Positions 55,461-64,000 of a stretch of 64,000 nt of DNA are shown here, in pieces. A program made the translations under genes and the position numbers. This DNA is from Leptidea sinapis (taxonomy: Eukaryota > Arthropoda > Insecta > Lepidoptera > Pieridae), in contig NC_066293.1 in NCBI RefSeq assembly GCF_905404315.1, forward strand, positions 1,689,001 through 1,753,000. The letters run 5' to 3'. Numbering within the stretch: position 1 is the stretch's first letter; the number at the start of each line of letters is the position of its first letter. The notes under the pieces were generated by a model. It saw only the letters and a list, made by a program, of their open reading frames with translations. It did no database searches and was not told where the DNA came from.

Positions 55461-58344
55461 TTACGTAAGCGGACGGGTTAAACCACATACGCTCCGTATA
55501 GCGTATTTTAACGCCCAAGGCCTTAAGCCTCAACTAGACTTGGTGAAGGAGTTCGCTCACGAACATCAATTAGACCTATTCTTAGTGCAAGAGACATTTT
55601 TAAAACCACGTATACGCGATCCGCGTATCGCTAATTATAACTTAGTTAGGAATGATCGCACCACCCGTATGGGCGGCACCCTCATTTATTTTAAAAGGTC
55701 TCTACACTGTATACCTATAGATCCTCCGGTCCTCACTAACATCGAGGCCTCTGCCATCCGGGTCAGTATGGCGAATCACCAGCCGATCACTGTTATTTCA
55801 GCTTATCTTCCGCCGTCGAAACAAATATTAGACACAGATATAGAAGCATTACTCGGCCACGGGGCCGCAGTCATAGTGGGCGGCGATCTTAACGCCAAAC
55901 ACTCTAGCTGGAACAGTAGAGCCACAAATAGAAACGGAATTTTATTAGACTCTCTCACAGACACGCGGAACTTTTCAGTAATAGCACCCGACGAACCAAC
56001 ACGTTATCCGGATAACGTCGCGCACCGACCCGACATTCTAGACGTTGCGTTACTTAAAAACGTAACGCTCAATGTAAATTCAATCGAGGTTCTTCACGAA
56101 TTAGAGTCAGACCACCGGCCCGTCGTCCTAAATCTAGGCCCACCGGTTAACTTTCAACCACCGACGAAAACAGTGATCGACTGGCAACGGCTGGAAAAGG
56201 ATCTCGAGTCTATCAAGTCCGACGACCTTGACCGTATACCGGACGTCATCGACTCGGTCGACACGGCTCACAGTGCTATCTCTCATGTGACGTCACACAT
56301 ACAGAGTAGGATCAAGGCCTGCTCCAGGCAGGTTCCGACGATGCAACCGCATCGCCTAAACCTGCATCCAGAGGTCAGGAACTTACTCACACAGAAGCAC
56401 AGAGCCACTAGACTTTACGACAGGTATCCGTCGGTCGAGAATAGGCGCCACCTCCGCTACCTACAGCGGGTGGTACGGGAACGTATCGCGGAACTCCGCG
56501 GCGAACGTTGGGACCGCTTGCTCGGCAACCTTAAGCCATCACATGTGGCTTTCTGGAAGCTGCCTCGCGCGTTCAAACAGGAGCCGCCCACTGTCATGCC
56601 TCCTTTGGACAGACCGGGACTGCAGCCGGCGCTAGATGACGATGAGAAGGCTGAATGCCTCGCCGATAGTCTCGAGAGTCAGTGCTCTCCAAATGCAGCA
56701 GCCGACCCGACACACGTTGACGAAGTTGATCGTGAAGTTGAACGTCGCTCCGCTCTGAGCCCTTCAGGCGACGTAATAAAACCCACCTCTTACGAAGAGG
56801 TGAAACTAATCATTAAGGAGCTTCACTCCAAGAAGGCCCCGGGGCCCGACACTATAAACAATAGGGTTCTTAAAATCCTACCCTCGACACTTATTACTTT
56901 ATTGGTTACCATTTTTAATATTCTATTGTCTAATAGCGCGTTCCCCGAACAATGGAAGGATTCCATTGTTATCGGTATCCCAAAACCCAATAAACCTAAA
57001 GCTAATCCGAGTAGCTATAGGCCTATTAGCTTAATTAACTCGATCGGGAAACTTTACGAAAGATTAATTCTCGCGCGTCTTAATCATTACATCGCGGAGC
57101 TTAACCTGATACCCGACATACAGTTCGGATTCAGAACTGCTCACTCGTGTCCCCAGCAGGCTCACCGACTCACCGAGTACATTCTCATACGGCGTCAATT
57201 TCACGCTACCACGGCAGCCGTGTTTTTCGATGTCGCGAAGGCCTTCGACAAGGTATGGCACAACGGCTTAGTATTCAAGCTGTATCAACTGGGAATGCCA
57301 GACAGGCTCGTGCGCATCATTCGAGCCTACCTTACCGATCGCTCCTTCCGATATCGAGTAGAGGGCACCCTATCCTCACCCAGACCCATCAGGTCTGGCG
57401 TGCCACAGGGTTCGGTCCTCTCTCCCACTCTTTTCTCGCTCTTCACGAGCGACATTCCCAAGTTTCCGAGTGTCCAGCTCGCTCAGTACGCTGACGACAC
57501 GGCACTCTACTTCGGCTCCAACCGCTCAACCTTGAGCAAGAACATTAAAGTGCTTCAAGCCGCCGTCGATGAACTAGGCAACTGGTTCAGAAAATGGCGG
57601 ATTGAAGTGAACCCCACCAAGAGTGCAGCGGTACTCTTCGGTAACGCGAATAGCATCCGCGCTAAAAAACAACCGACCGACGTTATTAAACTGTATGAAA
57701 CACCCATACCGTGGGTGAAGGATTACAAATACTTAGGAGTCACGTTCAACAGCAATATGAACTTCAAGAAACATATTGATACGGTATGCAATAGAGCCCG
57801 ATTTGTCCTCAGTCGCCTTTATCCACTTGTGTGTGGGCGGAGCAAACTTCCGCTCAAACACAAAGTGACGCTGTACAAAACCATCGTACGGCCCATACTG
57901 TCATACGCAAGCGTCGTTTTCGCGCACACGTTTTCGAGCTACTTACGTCGTTTGCAAGTAGTTCAAAATAAATTCACGCGCATGGCAACCGGAGCCCCGT
58001 GGTTCATCCGAAACGTTGACCTTCACCGCGACCTAGAGCTTCCGACAATAGCTCAACACTTTAAAGAGATCTCGCGACGCTTCTTTGACAAGGCGCCTAA
58101 CCATCCCAACATCTTGGTTAGGAAGGCATGCGGGTACACCCCCCTTCACCATAGTCTCAACCCAATAAGACGTCCCAGACACGTAACGGTAGACCCGGAT
58201 GACGACATCACCATCGCGAACGCGACACCCACACAAACACCGACACAGACACGCACACACCGCCTTCGCAGGCGTAGGCGCGGTCAACCACCGCAAACCA
58301 CTGGCACTCGTCACTCTGACGATGGCCAGCGGCCCGCACCCTAG
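55453..58344 (+). CDS. LINE ORF2: endonuclease and reverse transcriptase
   Basis: 963 aa. It nicks target DNA and copies element RNA from the nick (target-primed reverse transcription). Endonuclease, residues 1-225 (APE/EEP fold): N20 in FNAQG, E47 in VQET, D145 and N147 in GGDLNA, the DILD strand, and D220-H221 in SDHRP; all expected catalytic positions are present. RT, about 440-740: KAPGPD (461-466), SSYRPISLINSIGKLYERLI, QFGFR, motif A FDVAKAFDKVWH (Asp593), motif B SGVPQGSVLSP (648-658), motif C YADD (679-682). A thumb and C-terminal region follow (HRDLELPTIAQHFKEISRRF), and the tail is Arg-rich and His/Thr-rich. No RNase H domain, as is usual for Jockey. Length is normal for the clade. 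Probably functional by sequence. Confidence 0.95.
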   Translation: MPNYVSGRVKPHTLRIAYFNAQGLKPQLDLVKEFAHEHQLDLFLVQETFLKPRIRDPRIANYNLVRNDRTTRMGGTLIYFKRSLHCIPIDPPVLTNIEASAIRVSMANHQPITVISAYLPPSKQILDTDIEALLGHGAAVIVGGDLNAKHSSWNSRATNRNGILLDSLTDTRNFSVIAPDEPTRYPDNVAHRPDILDVALLKNVTLNVNSIEVLHELESDHRPVVLNLGPPVNFQPPTKTVIDWQRLEKDLESIKSDDLDRIPDVIDSVDTAHSAISHVTSHIQSRIKACSRQVPTMQPHRLNLHPEVRNLLTQKHRATRLYDRYPSVENRRHLRYLQRVVRERIAELRGERWDRLLGNLKPSHVAFWKLPRAFKQEPPTVMPPLDRPGLQPALDDDEKAECLADSLESQCSPNAAADPTHVDEVDREVERRSALSPSGDVIKPTSYEEVKLIIKELHSKKAPGPDTINNRVLKILPSTLITLLVTIFNILLSNSAFPEQWKDSIVIGIPKPNKPKANPSSYRPISLINSIGKLYERLILARLNHYIAELNLIPDIQFGFRTAHSCPQQAHRLTEYILIRRQFHATTAAVFFDVAKAFDKVWHNGLVFKLYQLGMPDRLVRIIRAYLTDRSFRYRVEGTLSSPRPIRSGVPQGSVLSPTLFSLFTSDIPKFPSVQLAQYADDTALYFGSNRSTLSKNIKVLQAAVDELGNWFRKWRIEVNPTKSAAVLFGNANSIRAKKQPTDVIKLYETPIPWVKDYKYLGVTFNSNMNFKKHIDTVCNRARFVLSRLYPLVCGRSKLPLKHKVTLYKTIVRPILSYASVVFAHTFSSYLRRLQVVQNKFTRMATGAPWFIRNVDLHRDLELPTIAQHFKEISRRFFDKAPNHPNILVRKACGYTPLHHSLNPIRRPRHVTVDPDDDITIANATPTQTPTQTRTHRLRRRRRGQPPQTTGTRHSDDGQRPAP

Positions 58345-58703
58345 ATACACCACACATTCTTTTGATACCCGACGAGACGTTAGTCCTCGTCCTGTAATCG
58401 CTTCACTACACTCACTCACACACGGACTGACTGACGGACTGACATACACCACTTACACAATCACAAACACACTCCACAAACAGACACAAACACAAACATA
58501 CATGCACACAAACATTTACACTACGTACATACATACAAACACACATACATGCAATCATAAACACATACATACACACTTACATACATTACACCAAACATCA
58601 CCACACTCGCCGGCGAGTGTGCTCTTATCACCTTTCATCCTTCATCTTCATTTCATCTTCATTTTCATTCTCTCTCCTTCCCACAAGCACACAGCCGGTC
58701 TGA

Positions 58704-58725
58704 GGTTCGAGTCTCCTTAGGAGAC
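58704..58725 (+). promoter_or_regulatory. B-box-like motif and gtctcct/aggagac stem
   Basis: ggttcgagtct fits the pol III B-box consensus and is kept in the truncated copy (52522-52532). It runs into a stem, 58711-58717 with 58719-58725. It could be a captured tRNA/SINE piece or part of the element's 3' recognition structure. Confidence 0.5.
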
Positions 58726-58810
58726 GCCCCGCGACTGTTGTTGCGTAGTCTTTGCGGCCTCCACGGCCCACGTCCTACTTCGCTGTGAAAGCCAGAGCTG
58801 CTAACAGCAC

Positions 58811-58915
58811 AGAGGAGGTTTTAGTCGGTATGGGGTGTCCGCTTACGCGGACACTCGAGTCCGACATATTACGCCCCGTTCCGGGGCGTAAATACGTAAC
58901 AGTATTTCCTCCTCT
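58811..58915 (+). other. predicted 3' RNA fold, four stems
   Basis: P1 agaggagg/cctcctct (58811-18/58908-15) closes the fold. P2 is gtgtccgc/gcggacac (58835-42/58847-54, ttac loop), P3 is acgccccg/cggggcgt (58871-78/58882-89, ttc loop), and P4 is aaatac/gtattt (58890-95/58902-07). Poly(A) begins 1-2 nt later. The truncated copy keeps all four stems, with P2 shortened symmetrically. A likely ORF2 recognition structure. Confidence 0.7.
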
Positions 58916-58933
58916 CAAAAAAAAAAAAAAAGC

Positions 58934-58945
58934 GTCCGGAACATT
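58934..58945. repeat. target-site duplication, right
   Basis: gcgtccggaaca immediately after the poly(A). Exact match to 53268-53279. Confidence 0.93.
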
Positions 58946-59104
58946 TGTACGCGTTGTTCAGCCACACTCATGCACTCTGTACGCACGTACTGTGGCTTTG
59001 GTCAGCCTCCGAACAGTCAGTGAAAAAAGGGCTGTCAGTCACACATGATAAAGAAATACATGTTTTGTTTACCAGTTCATCAGACTCGTAATAATATTGA
59101 CTTG

Positions 59105-59190
59105 ACCTTAAGTTCCTGTATCCTAGCTGGGGCAGAGGGCATCTCCATCGCGATCGCTCCTGAGCGTCTCTCTTAATTTCACTCCACTAT
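59105..59190. repeat. repeat with partner at 6690-6830
   Basis: aagttcctgtatcctagctg, gggcagagggcatctccatc, gcgatcgctcctgagcgtct. Ends against the mariner left end. Confidence 0.6.
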
Positions 59191-59191
59191 A

Positions 59192-59744
59192 TACTTAGTT
59201 TGGCCATAAATACTGTTACAATTAAAAATAAACAAAATATTACATTTAAATTTGGAATATGCCATTTTTATATGATAGTTCATTGAATTTTCTCATTTTG
59301 GCGCCAATACATTGTACAATATTTTGCTATATTAAAATGGAGTTGCGTGATAAAGAGAATAGCTGTCATTGCATTACACAAAGTAGGTATGGAGCCAAAT
59401 GCTTATCTCTATTATGCTTCTTTCTTAACTCTCTTAATTCTTAACTCTCCATACGCTTGGTATTAGTAAAATGTTTGTGTACCGGGCTATTAATCAGTAC
59501 AATGAGACCTCCTCTGTTTGTGACAGAAAAAGATCTGGCCGTCCACCTAGTGTTTGTACGAAAAAGGTGGTCAAAGCAGTAAGGGAAAGAATTCGAAGAA
59601 ATCCTGAATGCATGCTTCTATTGATAACTGGCCTCAACGTTTAAAGGACTGTATTGCAGTCAATGGAGACCACTTCGAATAAGCTTTTTTATTTGCAACA
59701 GAATTTCTTTTTCTTTGTTTCAGTATTTATGGCAAGACTAGGTA
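59192..59744 (+). mobile_element. internally deleted mariner element
   Basis: Terminal repeats 59192-59215 and the complement of 59721-59744 match at 21 of 24 positions (cataaatactg is exact). Each starts with TA, the mariner target. The remaining transposase reads RAINQYNETSSVCDRKRSGR and RPPSVCTKKVVKAVRERIRR (HTH and GRP-type linker, 59480-59595), then jumps to DNWPQRLKDCIAVNGDHFE and a stop (about 59620-59679), the natural C-terminus. The whole DDE/D core is missing. About 550 bp against about 1.3 kb for a complete mariner. It could only move with a helper transposase. Confidence 0.85.
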
Positions 59745-59764
59745 AGTAAATATAAATCCCTAAT

Positions 59765-60290
59765 TAATATTATATATGTGAATGTAAGTTTGTTTGTTAC
59801 GCTTTCACGCCTAAACCACAAAACCGGTTTCGATGAAATTTAATACAGAAATAGAATAAAGCTTTGAAAAAGGACATGAGGGAAGGGGTTGAAATAGGGA
59901 ATGAAAGTTTGTATTGAAGTTCGTCATTATCGAAGACGACTCCATTAAACTTTGTATTTTGGCACTTGATAAGAAGTAAATAAATATTTAATCTAGCGTT
60001 TTTAAAATTTCAACCTGTGTATGGATTTAATAAGGGATATATACTAGTATGTATGGAAGTCCAAACAACGTCACGCTTTCACGCCTTATTCCGAATTCGA
60101 TTTTGGTTATATTTGGTACAAAAATAGACTAGACCTAGGGAAAGGACATAAGGGATGAAAGGTTGCATGAAAATTCATATATATTCATACATAAAACCAT
60201 GAAACTTTGTATTTAGGCACTTGATAAGAAATAATTTATAAACATTCGAGCATTTTCTTACTTAGAGCTACATGGGGATGAAGTGTATAT
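59765..60290. repeat. two diverged tandem repeat units (~255-273 bp)
   Basis: Unit 1 (59765-60040) and unit 2 (60041-60290) share, in order, gctttcacgcc (59801, 60074), aaaggaca..aggga, aaactttgtattt.ggcactt and cttgataagaa (59965, 60220). Non-coding. The unit start (tatatatgtgaatg) recalls Helitron-like copies. Confidence 0.6.
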
Positions 60291-60764
60291 GTGTAAGTAA
60301 TTGGGACCAAAGAAATCTTTAGTCATAGCGTGAGTTTATTGTGAGGCATTTTAAAAAAGAACCTGTTAAACGTTGAAATTCTGGACCAGAATCTAGGAGG
60401 CAAGCCACCCTTCAATATTTTCCTCTTCAGAATCAGCCTCTTCAATTTTGCCAAAAGTTTTTCTTAAAGACTTTGGAAATAAGATTTCATACCGCTAGAA
60501 CATCACATAATAATAAAATATTACCTATTCAAAAATTACATGAAATGAAATTTATTTGCAGGAAACATTGTACTTAAGGTGTTAACAATATAATGGATAA
60601 TCCAATATGTTTCGTCAATTGACATGCAAAATATGTTACAAAATTGTCTAAACACTAATCGTACTGTTATATTGAAACATGTCGGATTTCACAATGATAT
60701 CAATAATATTTATAAAATGAAATTTTAAGATATTATAATATGAGACGTAAATAACTTAATAATT
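60291..60764. other. no gene; antisense LINE tail inside
   Basis: 60540-60600 (gaaatttatttgcaggaaac) resembles antisense LINE tails. Otherwise nothing. Confidence 0.35.
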
Positions 60765-60979
60765 CAAAGGACTGTATTAATTAAATTAACATCTAAGGCC
60801 TATTATAATGTGAATGTGAATAATAAAGATAGTTGGAATTAATATTCTAAATTTTGTTAATGAATTTTATTATACTCATTTGAATGCTATTGAAACTGTT
60901 GTACTTCATCCTGACTTGCACTAAATAACTTAAAAGTTTTACAGTGAATAAAGTTTTTTTTTACTTTGACTTTGACTTG
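60765..60979 (+). mobile_element. LINE 3' end with (TTTGAC)n tail
   Basis: AT-rich 3' UTR ending cagtgaataaagttttt then actttgactttgacttg. The clade is unknown. Confidence 0.5.
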
Positions 60980-61239
60980 AAAATAGTCATAGACACCGAT
61001 TTTAATTGTATAATTGAAAATGAACAACGAGGGGGATGATTAAACAGTATATTGAGAGATTGCCGAAGGTGGAATCTCAATACTGTATAAGATGACCTGA
61101 AAATATTTAATTATAAATGAGCTTGTTGTTTGAGCATATAATTTTACTCACACCTTGGTTAGGAACAGACATAGGATACATTTTAACCTGAAGTTTTTAA
61201 GGTTTCCCGAACGGGCGCGATTCCGTTATTAAGCGGACG

Positions 61240-61560
61240 ATGTTAATTAAGTTAAAATGCACCAAGAGAAGTATTTATTACTTTACAAATAAAAACTCTT
61301 GGTTCCATACTAATATAGTCCGAAAAGCTCTTTTTGCACCACGAAATAGCATCAATATCAGCAGCACAATCCCTATCAATATAATTCAGAAAGTTGATGT
61401 AAGTCACAGGACATCTCATGAGATGCCTCTCAATATGGGGGTACCACAAGGCTCTATTATTGGGCCGTTCGTCTTTCTTATATATATAAATTATGTATCA
61501 AATCTTGTTGGAAAAAACATAAGATAGTATTGTTTGCAGATTCGCAACACTCCATTGATT
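61240..61560 (+). pseudogene. family Z LINE RT palm scrap
   Basis: The plus frame is open at 61240-61527: PINIIQKVDVSHRTSHEMPL then motif B GVPQGSIIGPFVFLIYINYV. Beyond it, IVLFADSQHS-like text is the start of motif C with D-to-S damage. Same RT type as 24221-24690 (VPQGSIIG). Both ends are missing. Confidence 0.7.
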
Positions 61561-62361
61561 AATGGGGTAGAAACTGCAAATTAATGTCCTAGCCCTTCAC
61601 AGGTCTATGAAAAATGTCAGAATAAAACGAAAACCCCAATCCAAAAATTTATTTACACAATTCACAGCTTCATACGTATTATTATAAAATTGCATATTTA
61701 TAGATTTTAATCAGTTGTAGAGTTCTAAATCCTATCAAATATTGAACATGAGTGAATTATATTGACTATAACAGCAATCCGCCACAGGCTTTGGACTAAA
61801 GCGATTTCATATAGCCATATATTATAGAAGCAATTCAGTAGTAGTAGTCAAGTCCTCGCTTCCTCTTGGGAAAATAACACTTTAACAAAAGCTAATAACC
61901 AACCCGGCCCTGAAGAATTTGTTATATTTAGCGATTTGGACGATTCCGATGAAGAACCTGATTTTGAAATGCCTGAATTGGTAAAAAGTACGTTTTCTAA
62001 TATTGGAATCTACTATAAATGTCGGGGAAGGTTTACGAGTGCTCACTCGTATACATCAAACATAAGTGTGAAAGCATGAATTTCGGTCAGATTCACTAAG
62101 CTACAAACGTCGCAAGGGTGTGTACGCATAGATTTTTTAGTGGTTTTATTAAGAATAAGCTGTGTTTATAATGTTTTCTGTCTACACTATCTAACATTAA
62201 ATTAAGAGAAAACTATTTTCTTACTCGCCTTTCATTTCAGTTTAGTATAACTTTGCAAAAACGTTTGTAATTGAGCAAAACGTAGGGCAAAATGGGAAGG
62301 AACCTGTTATACTCGGAATAAACTTTGATTTTTTTAAGTCAAATTTATGTATTTTTTTAGA
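61561..62361. other. no confirmed gene; acidic open stretch
   Basis: At about 61890-62075 the plus strand is open and reads NQPGPEEFVIFSDLDDSDEE then PDFEMPELVKSTF, strongly acidic. It could belong to the nearby transposase relic or be an exon scrap. Unassigned. Confidence 0.3.
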
Positions 62362-62543
62362 TGGAGAATAAAATAGGAAAAGCTAACACAAATTCGGTTT
62401 CTGCTGCTGCAAAAAAGTATTGCCTCATGCTATCTACTTTACAACGACACAAAAAAGTGACTTCTGAGAAGAAATTAGAAATATATCAGCCGGTCTTTAA
62501 TCAAATAGAAGAGTATGAATTGCTGGAATATTATGTATTTTAG
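62362..62543 (+). pseudogene. pogo/Tigger-like HTH_psq domain scrap
   Basis: Reads NKIGKANTNSVSAAAKKYCL, LSTLQRHKKVTSEKK, then YQPVFNQIEEYELLEYYVF. The AAKKYG.P.STLQRH...TSEKK.G...VF..E.E.EL pattern is the Pipsqueak-type helix-turn-helix at the N-terminus of pogo-like and Jerky-like proteins. The ATG follows a pyrimidine-rich tract ending in ttttttag. The rest of a transposase is missing. Confidence 0.55.
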
Positions 62544-62545
62544 GT

Positions 62546-63339
62546 CGGTTATCTTTTCTATGGTTTAACTTAAAACGAATTTTTAAGGATCTATATAGGA
62601 TGTATATCAAGATGCTGATAAAAAGTAGAATAAAACACCCAATAAAAGGGTTATTCTATAGATTTTTTTATTATATTAAATGAATATTTATTTAATAAAA
62701 AAATAATATAAAAGATATTTTTTTACTGAAGAACTTTTTGTAGCTTATTCAGACTTGCAGCATAATGATCATATTATTAATACACCAAAAATCAGTAAAA
62801 CATAAAATATGAACCCCCAATATATAGATACCAGAGTAATAAATGTTATGATACAAAATAAAGCCCCCGACGATGCACAGTTGTAATGGTCAATGTAAGA
62901 GACAATGTACTACATTATCATTTGAAAATTAGTAAATGAAAGACACCATGTTATCACATCATAATGTATCCATTACCAATTGAAAATGGGAAAGAGATTT
63001 GGGATAAATATTGCATCATTTTTTCCCGGCGGTGTTTTCGAAATAATGCATTTATTTCGAAAACAAAACGGGTAAATGTCTCTTCTATAAAACGACGTAA
63101 GATACAGATCTCCAATTCTAATGAAACTTTGATAAAGAACGAAGGTCGTTATTTTTCTGTGCCAAATAAAGTCAAAGAATTACTGTGCATAATACGGCTA
63201 TCAAACAACCCCGAGAGTTACCCGAAATTAATGAATTTCTGAGATTTTTAGAGAATCAATTAACGAGTATAGTAGTAGGAGAAAGCAGGTAAATTTTAAT
63301 CAAAGCCTTATTTCTTTTATTAATAAATATACAGTAAAT
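62546..63339. other. unidentified open frame 62964-63242
   Basis: A 92-aa plus frame ends VPNKVKELLCIIRLSNNPES. One base shift would continue it as PEINEFLRFLENQLTSIVVG up to a gtaaat donor-like site at 63289. It contains the palindrome tttcgaaa..tttcgaaa near 63040-63062. It matches no family I recognise. Confidence 0.25.
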
Positions 63340-63720
63340 AGTTACAGAAGAACAAATACTTACAAACCTTGGACTCAACCCTCAAAAGCAGGCGAGAAAG
63401 AGGTGATCTAATTGAAACATACAAAATCCTAAATAATTATTATAATGTCCCAAATTTTGAGAGCATGTTTTCAAGAAGAAGCATTCCTAGACTAAGAGGG
63501 CATGATATGAAGCTTGAATATGAATTGACATCTTCAAATCCATTAAAACACTTTCTTACCAACAGGCTTGTTCATATATGGAATAAATTGCCCAAGGATG
63601 TGGTTATGTTACGACCTGATAACCAGTGCAAGAATAGACTGGACAGACATTTGGAAAACTTCCGCAAATGATATAGACGCATCAGCGAAAGCTGCTTAGT
63701 CTATTATAAATAATAATAAT
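63340..63720 (+). pseudogene. CR1/L2-type LINE RT C-terminus and 3' end
   Basis: Open frame 63369-63671: LKSRRERGDLIETYKILNNY, FSRRSIPRLRGHDMKLEYEL, LKHFLTNRLVHIWNKLPKDV, with a stop, then RRISESCL-type 3' end (gcgaaagctgcttagtctat) and (aat)n. R..RGDLIETYKI and W..LP..VV are the standard C-terminal blocks of CR1/L2-type RTs. Same family as 22078-22830 but less damaged; 5'-truncated. Confidence 0.8.
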
Positions 63721-64000
63721 AATTCATCAAAAATCATATAATTTCAAACAAAAACATATTCAAGTAATAAAGTCATTTCGTAATCAAAAAGGGACAGAAA
63801 ATTGCCATTTAATACATCTTGTTGCATAGTACACCATGACACACATACATTATATTTTTGTAAGCAATTTTCTAAAATGACATCAATTATGAAAAAGTAG
63901 TGTGCTGCTAACTTAAATTTCTGTCAGAATTGCCTATATAATCACAATGGCAAAACATGTTTATCAAAGAAGCGCTGTCGTGAATGCAATGAATTTCACA

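Larger units (their letters stand above)
58345..58917 (+). other. LINE 3' UTR
   Basis: Starts with a CA-rich low-complexity stretch (about 58420-58600). A B-box-like ggttcgagtct follows at 58704-58714, then a structured end. The frames across it (to 58720 and 58752-59048) are spurious. The 3' UTR is what ORF2 must recognise to start copying. Confidence 0.75.
53280..58933 (+). mobile_element. full-length Jockey-clade LINE
   Basis: 5.65-kb non-LTR retrotransposon: 5' UTR 53280-53834, ORF1 53835-55460, ORF2 55453-58344, 3' UTR to 58917, poly(A) at 58917-58933. Perfect 12-bp target duplication, intact ORFs and intact catalytic residues mark a recent insertion. Gag with PRE_C2HC-like region and three zinc knuckles, RT without RNase H, and a poly(A) tail place it in the Jockey clade. 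Base composition is far richer in GC than the surrounding DNA. The family name is not known to me. Confidence 0.93.

Noticed and set aside
50186..58933. LTR retrotransposon or provirus reading of the RT regions
   Set aside because: No LTRs, integrase or protease. APE-type endonuclease, poly(A) tails and variable 11-12-bp target duplications identify non-LTR elements.
58199..59048. 173-aa and 98-aa plus frames at the LINE 3' end
   Set aside because: CA-rich 3' UTR and poly(A) translated by chance. Not shared with the truncated copy.

Overview
The window reads as lepidopteran (moth or butterfly) nuclear DNA. It is AT-rich and has no operon-like gene order. The repeats are of moth/butterfly type: a tRNA-headed SINE, Helitron-like copies ending in GGGTCAGCTAGT-type 3' ends, CR1-like, RTE-like and Jockey-like LINE pieces, mariner, hAT and pogo-like remnants, and several palindromic MITEs. 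The species cannot be named from sequence alone. I found no host exon I would defend; the window is probably intergenic or lies inside a large intron.

The main object is a full-length Jockey-clade non-LTR retrotransposon at 53280-58933. It is flanked by a perfect 12-bp target-site duplication (53268-53279 and 58934-58945) and ends in poly(A). It carries two open frames. ORF1 (541 aa) is a Gag-like RNA-binding protein with a PRE_C2HC-like region and three zinc knuckles. ORF2 (963 aa) has an apurinic-like endonuclease and a reverse transcriptase with an intact YADD. The frames overlap by 8 nt (ATGCCTAA). A second member of the family, 5'-truncated and mutated, lies just upstream in the same orientation at 50186-52731 and has its own perfect 11-bp duplication. 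In both copies the last ~110 nt before poly(A) can form the same closed, multi-stem RNA fold, and a B-box-like motif sits further up in the 3' UTR.

The rest is repeat debris. 0-13 kb: a LINE 'family Z' fragment, a MITE with a nested tRNA-like SINE, Helitron-like copies, a Metulj-like SINE and a mariner transposase remnant. 13-31 kb: many CR1-like 3' ends, family-Z 3' ends, a CR1-like RT pseudogene (24.8-25.9 kb), a strong foldback element (27.0-27.4 kb) and a LINE RNase H scrap. 31-50 kb: two long-inverted-repeat MITEs, a hAT remnant with near-perfect 8-bp duplication, RTE-like RT tails and a MITE carrying a nested interspersed repeat. 59-64 kb: an internally deleted mariner with both terminal repeats, tandem repeat units, LINE RT scraps and a pogo-like DNA-binding-domain fragment.

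How the parts work together: only the LINE at 53.3-58.9 kb looks able to code for its own movement (ORF1 binds RNA; ORF2 nicks target DNA and copies RNA from the 3' end). Everything else looks dead or non-autonomous. 'Family A' (twelve or so copies of a ~330-bp repeat of unknown class), 'family Z' and 'repeat X' are names used only in this annotation.
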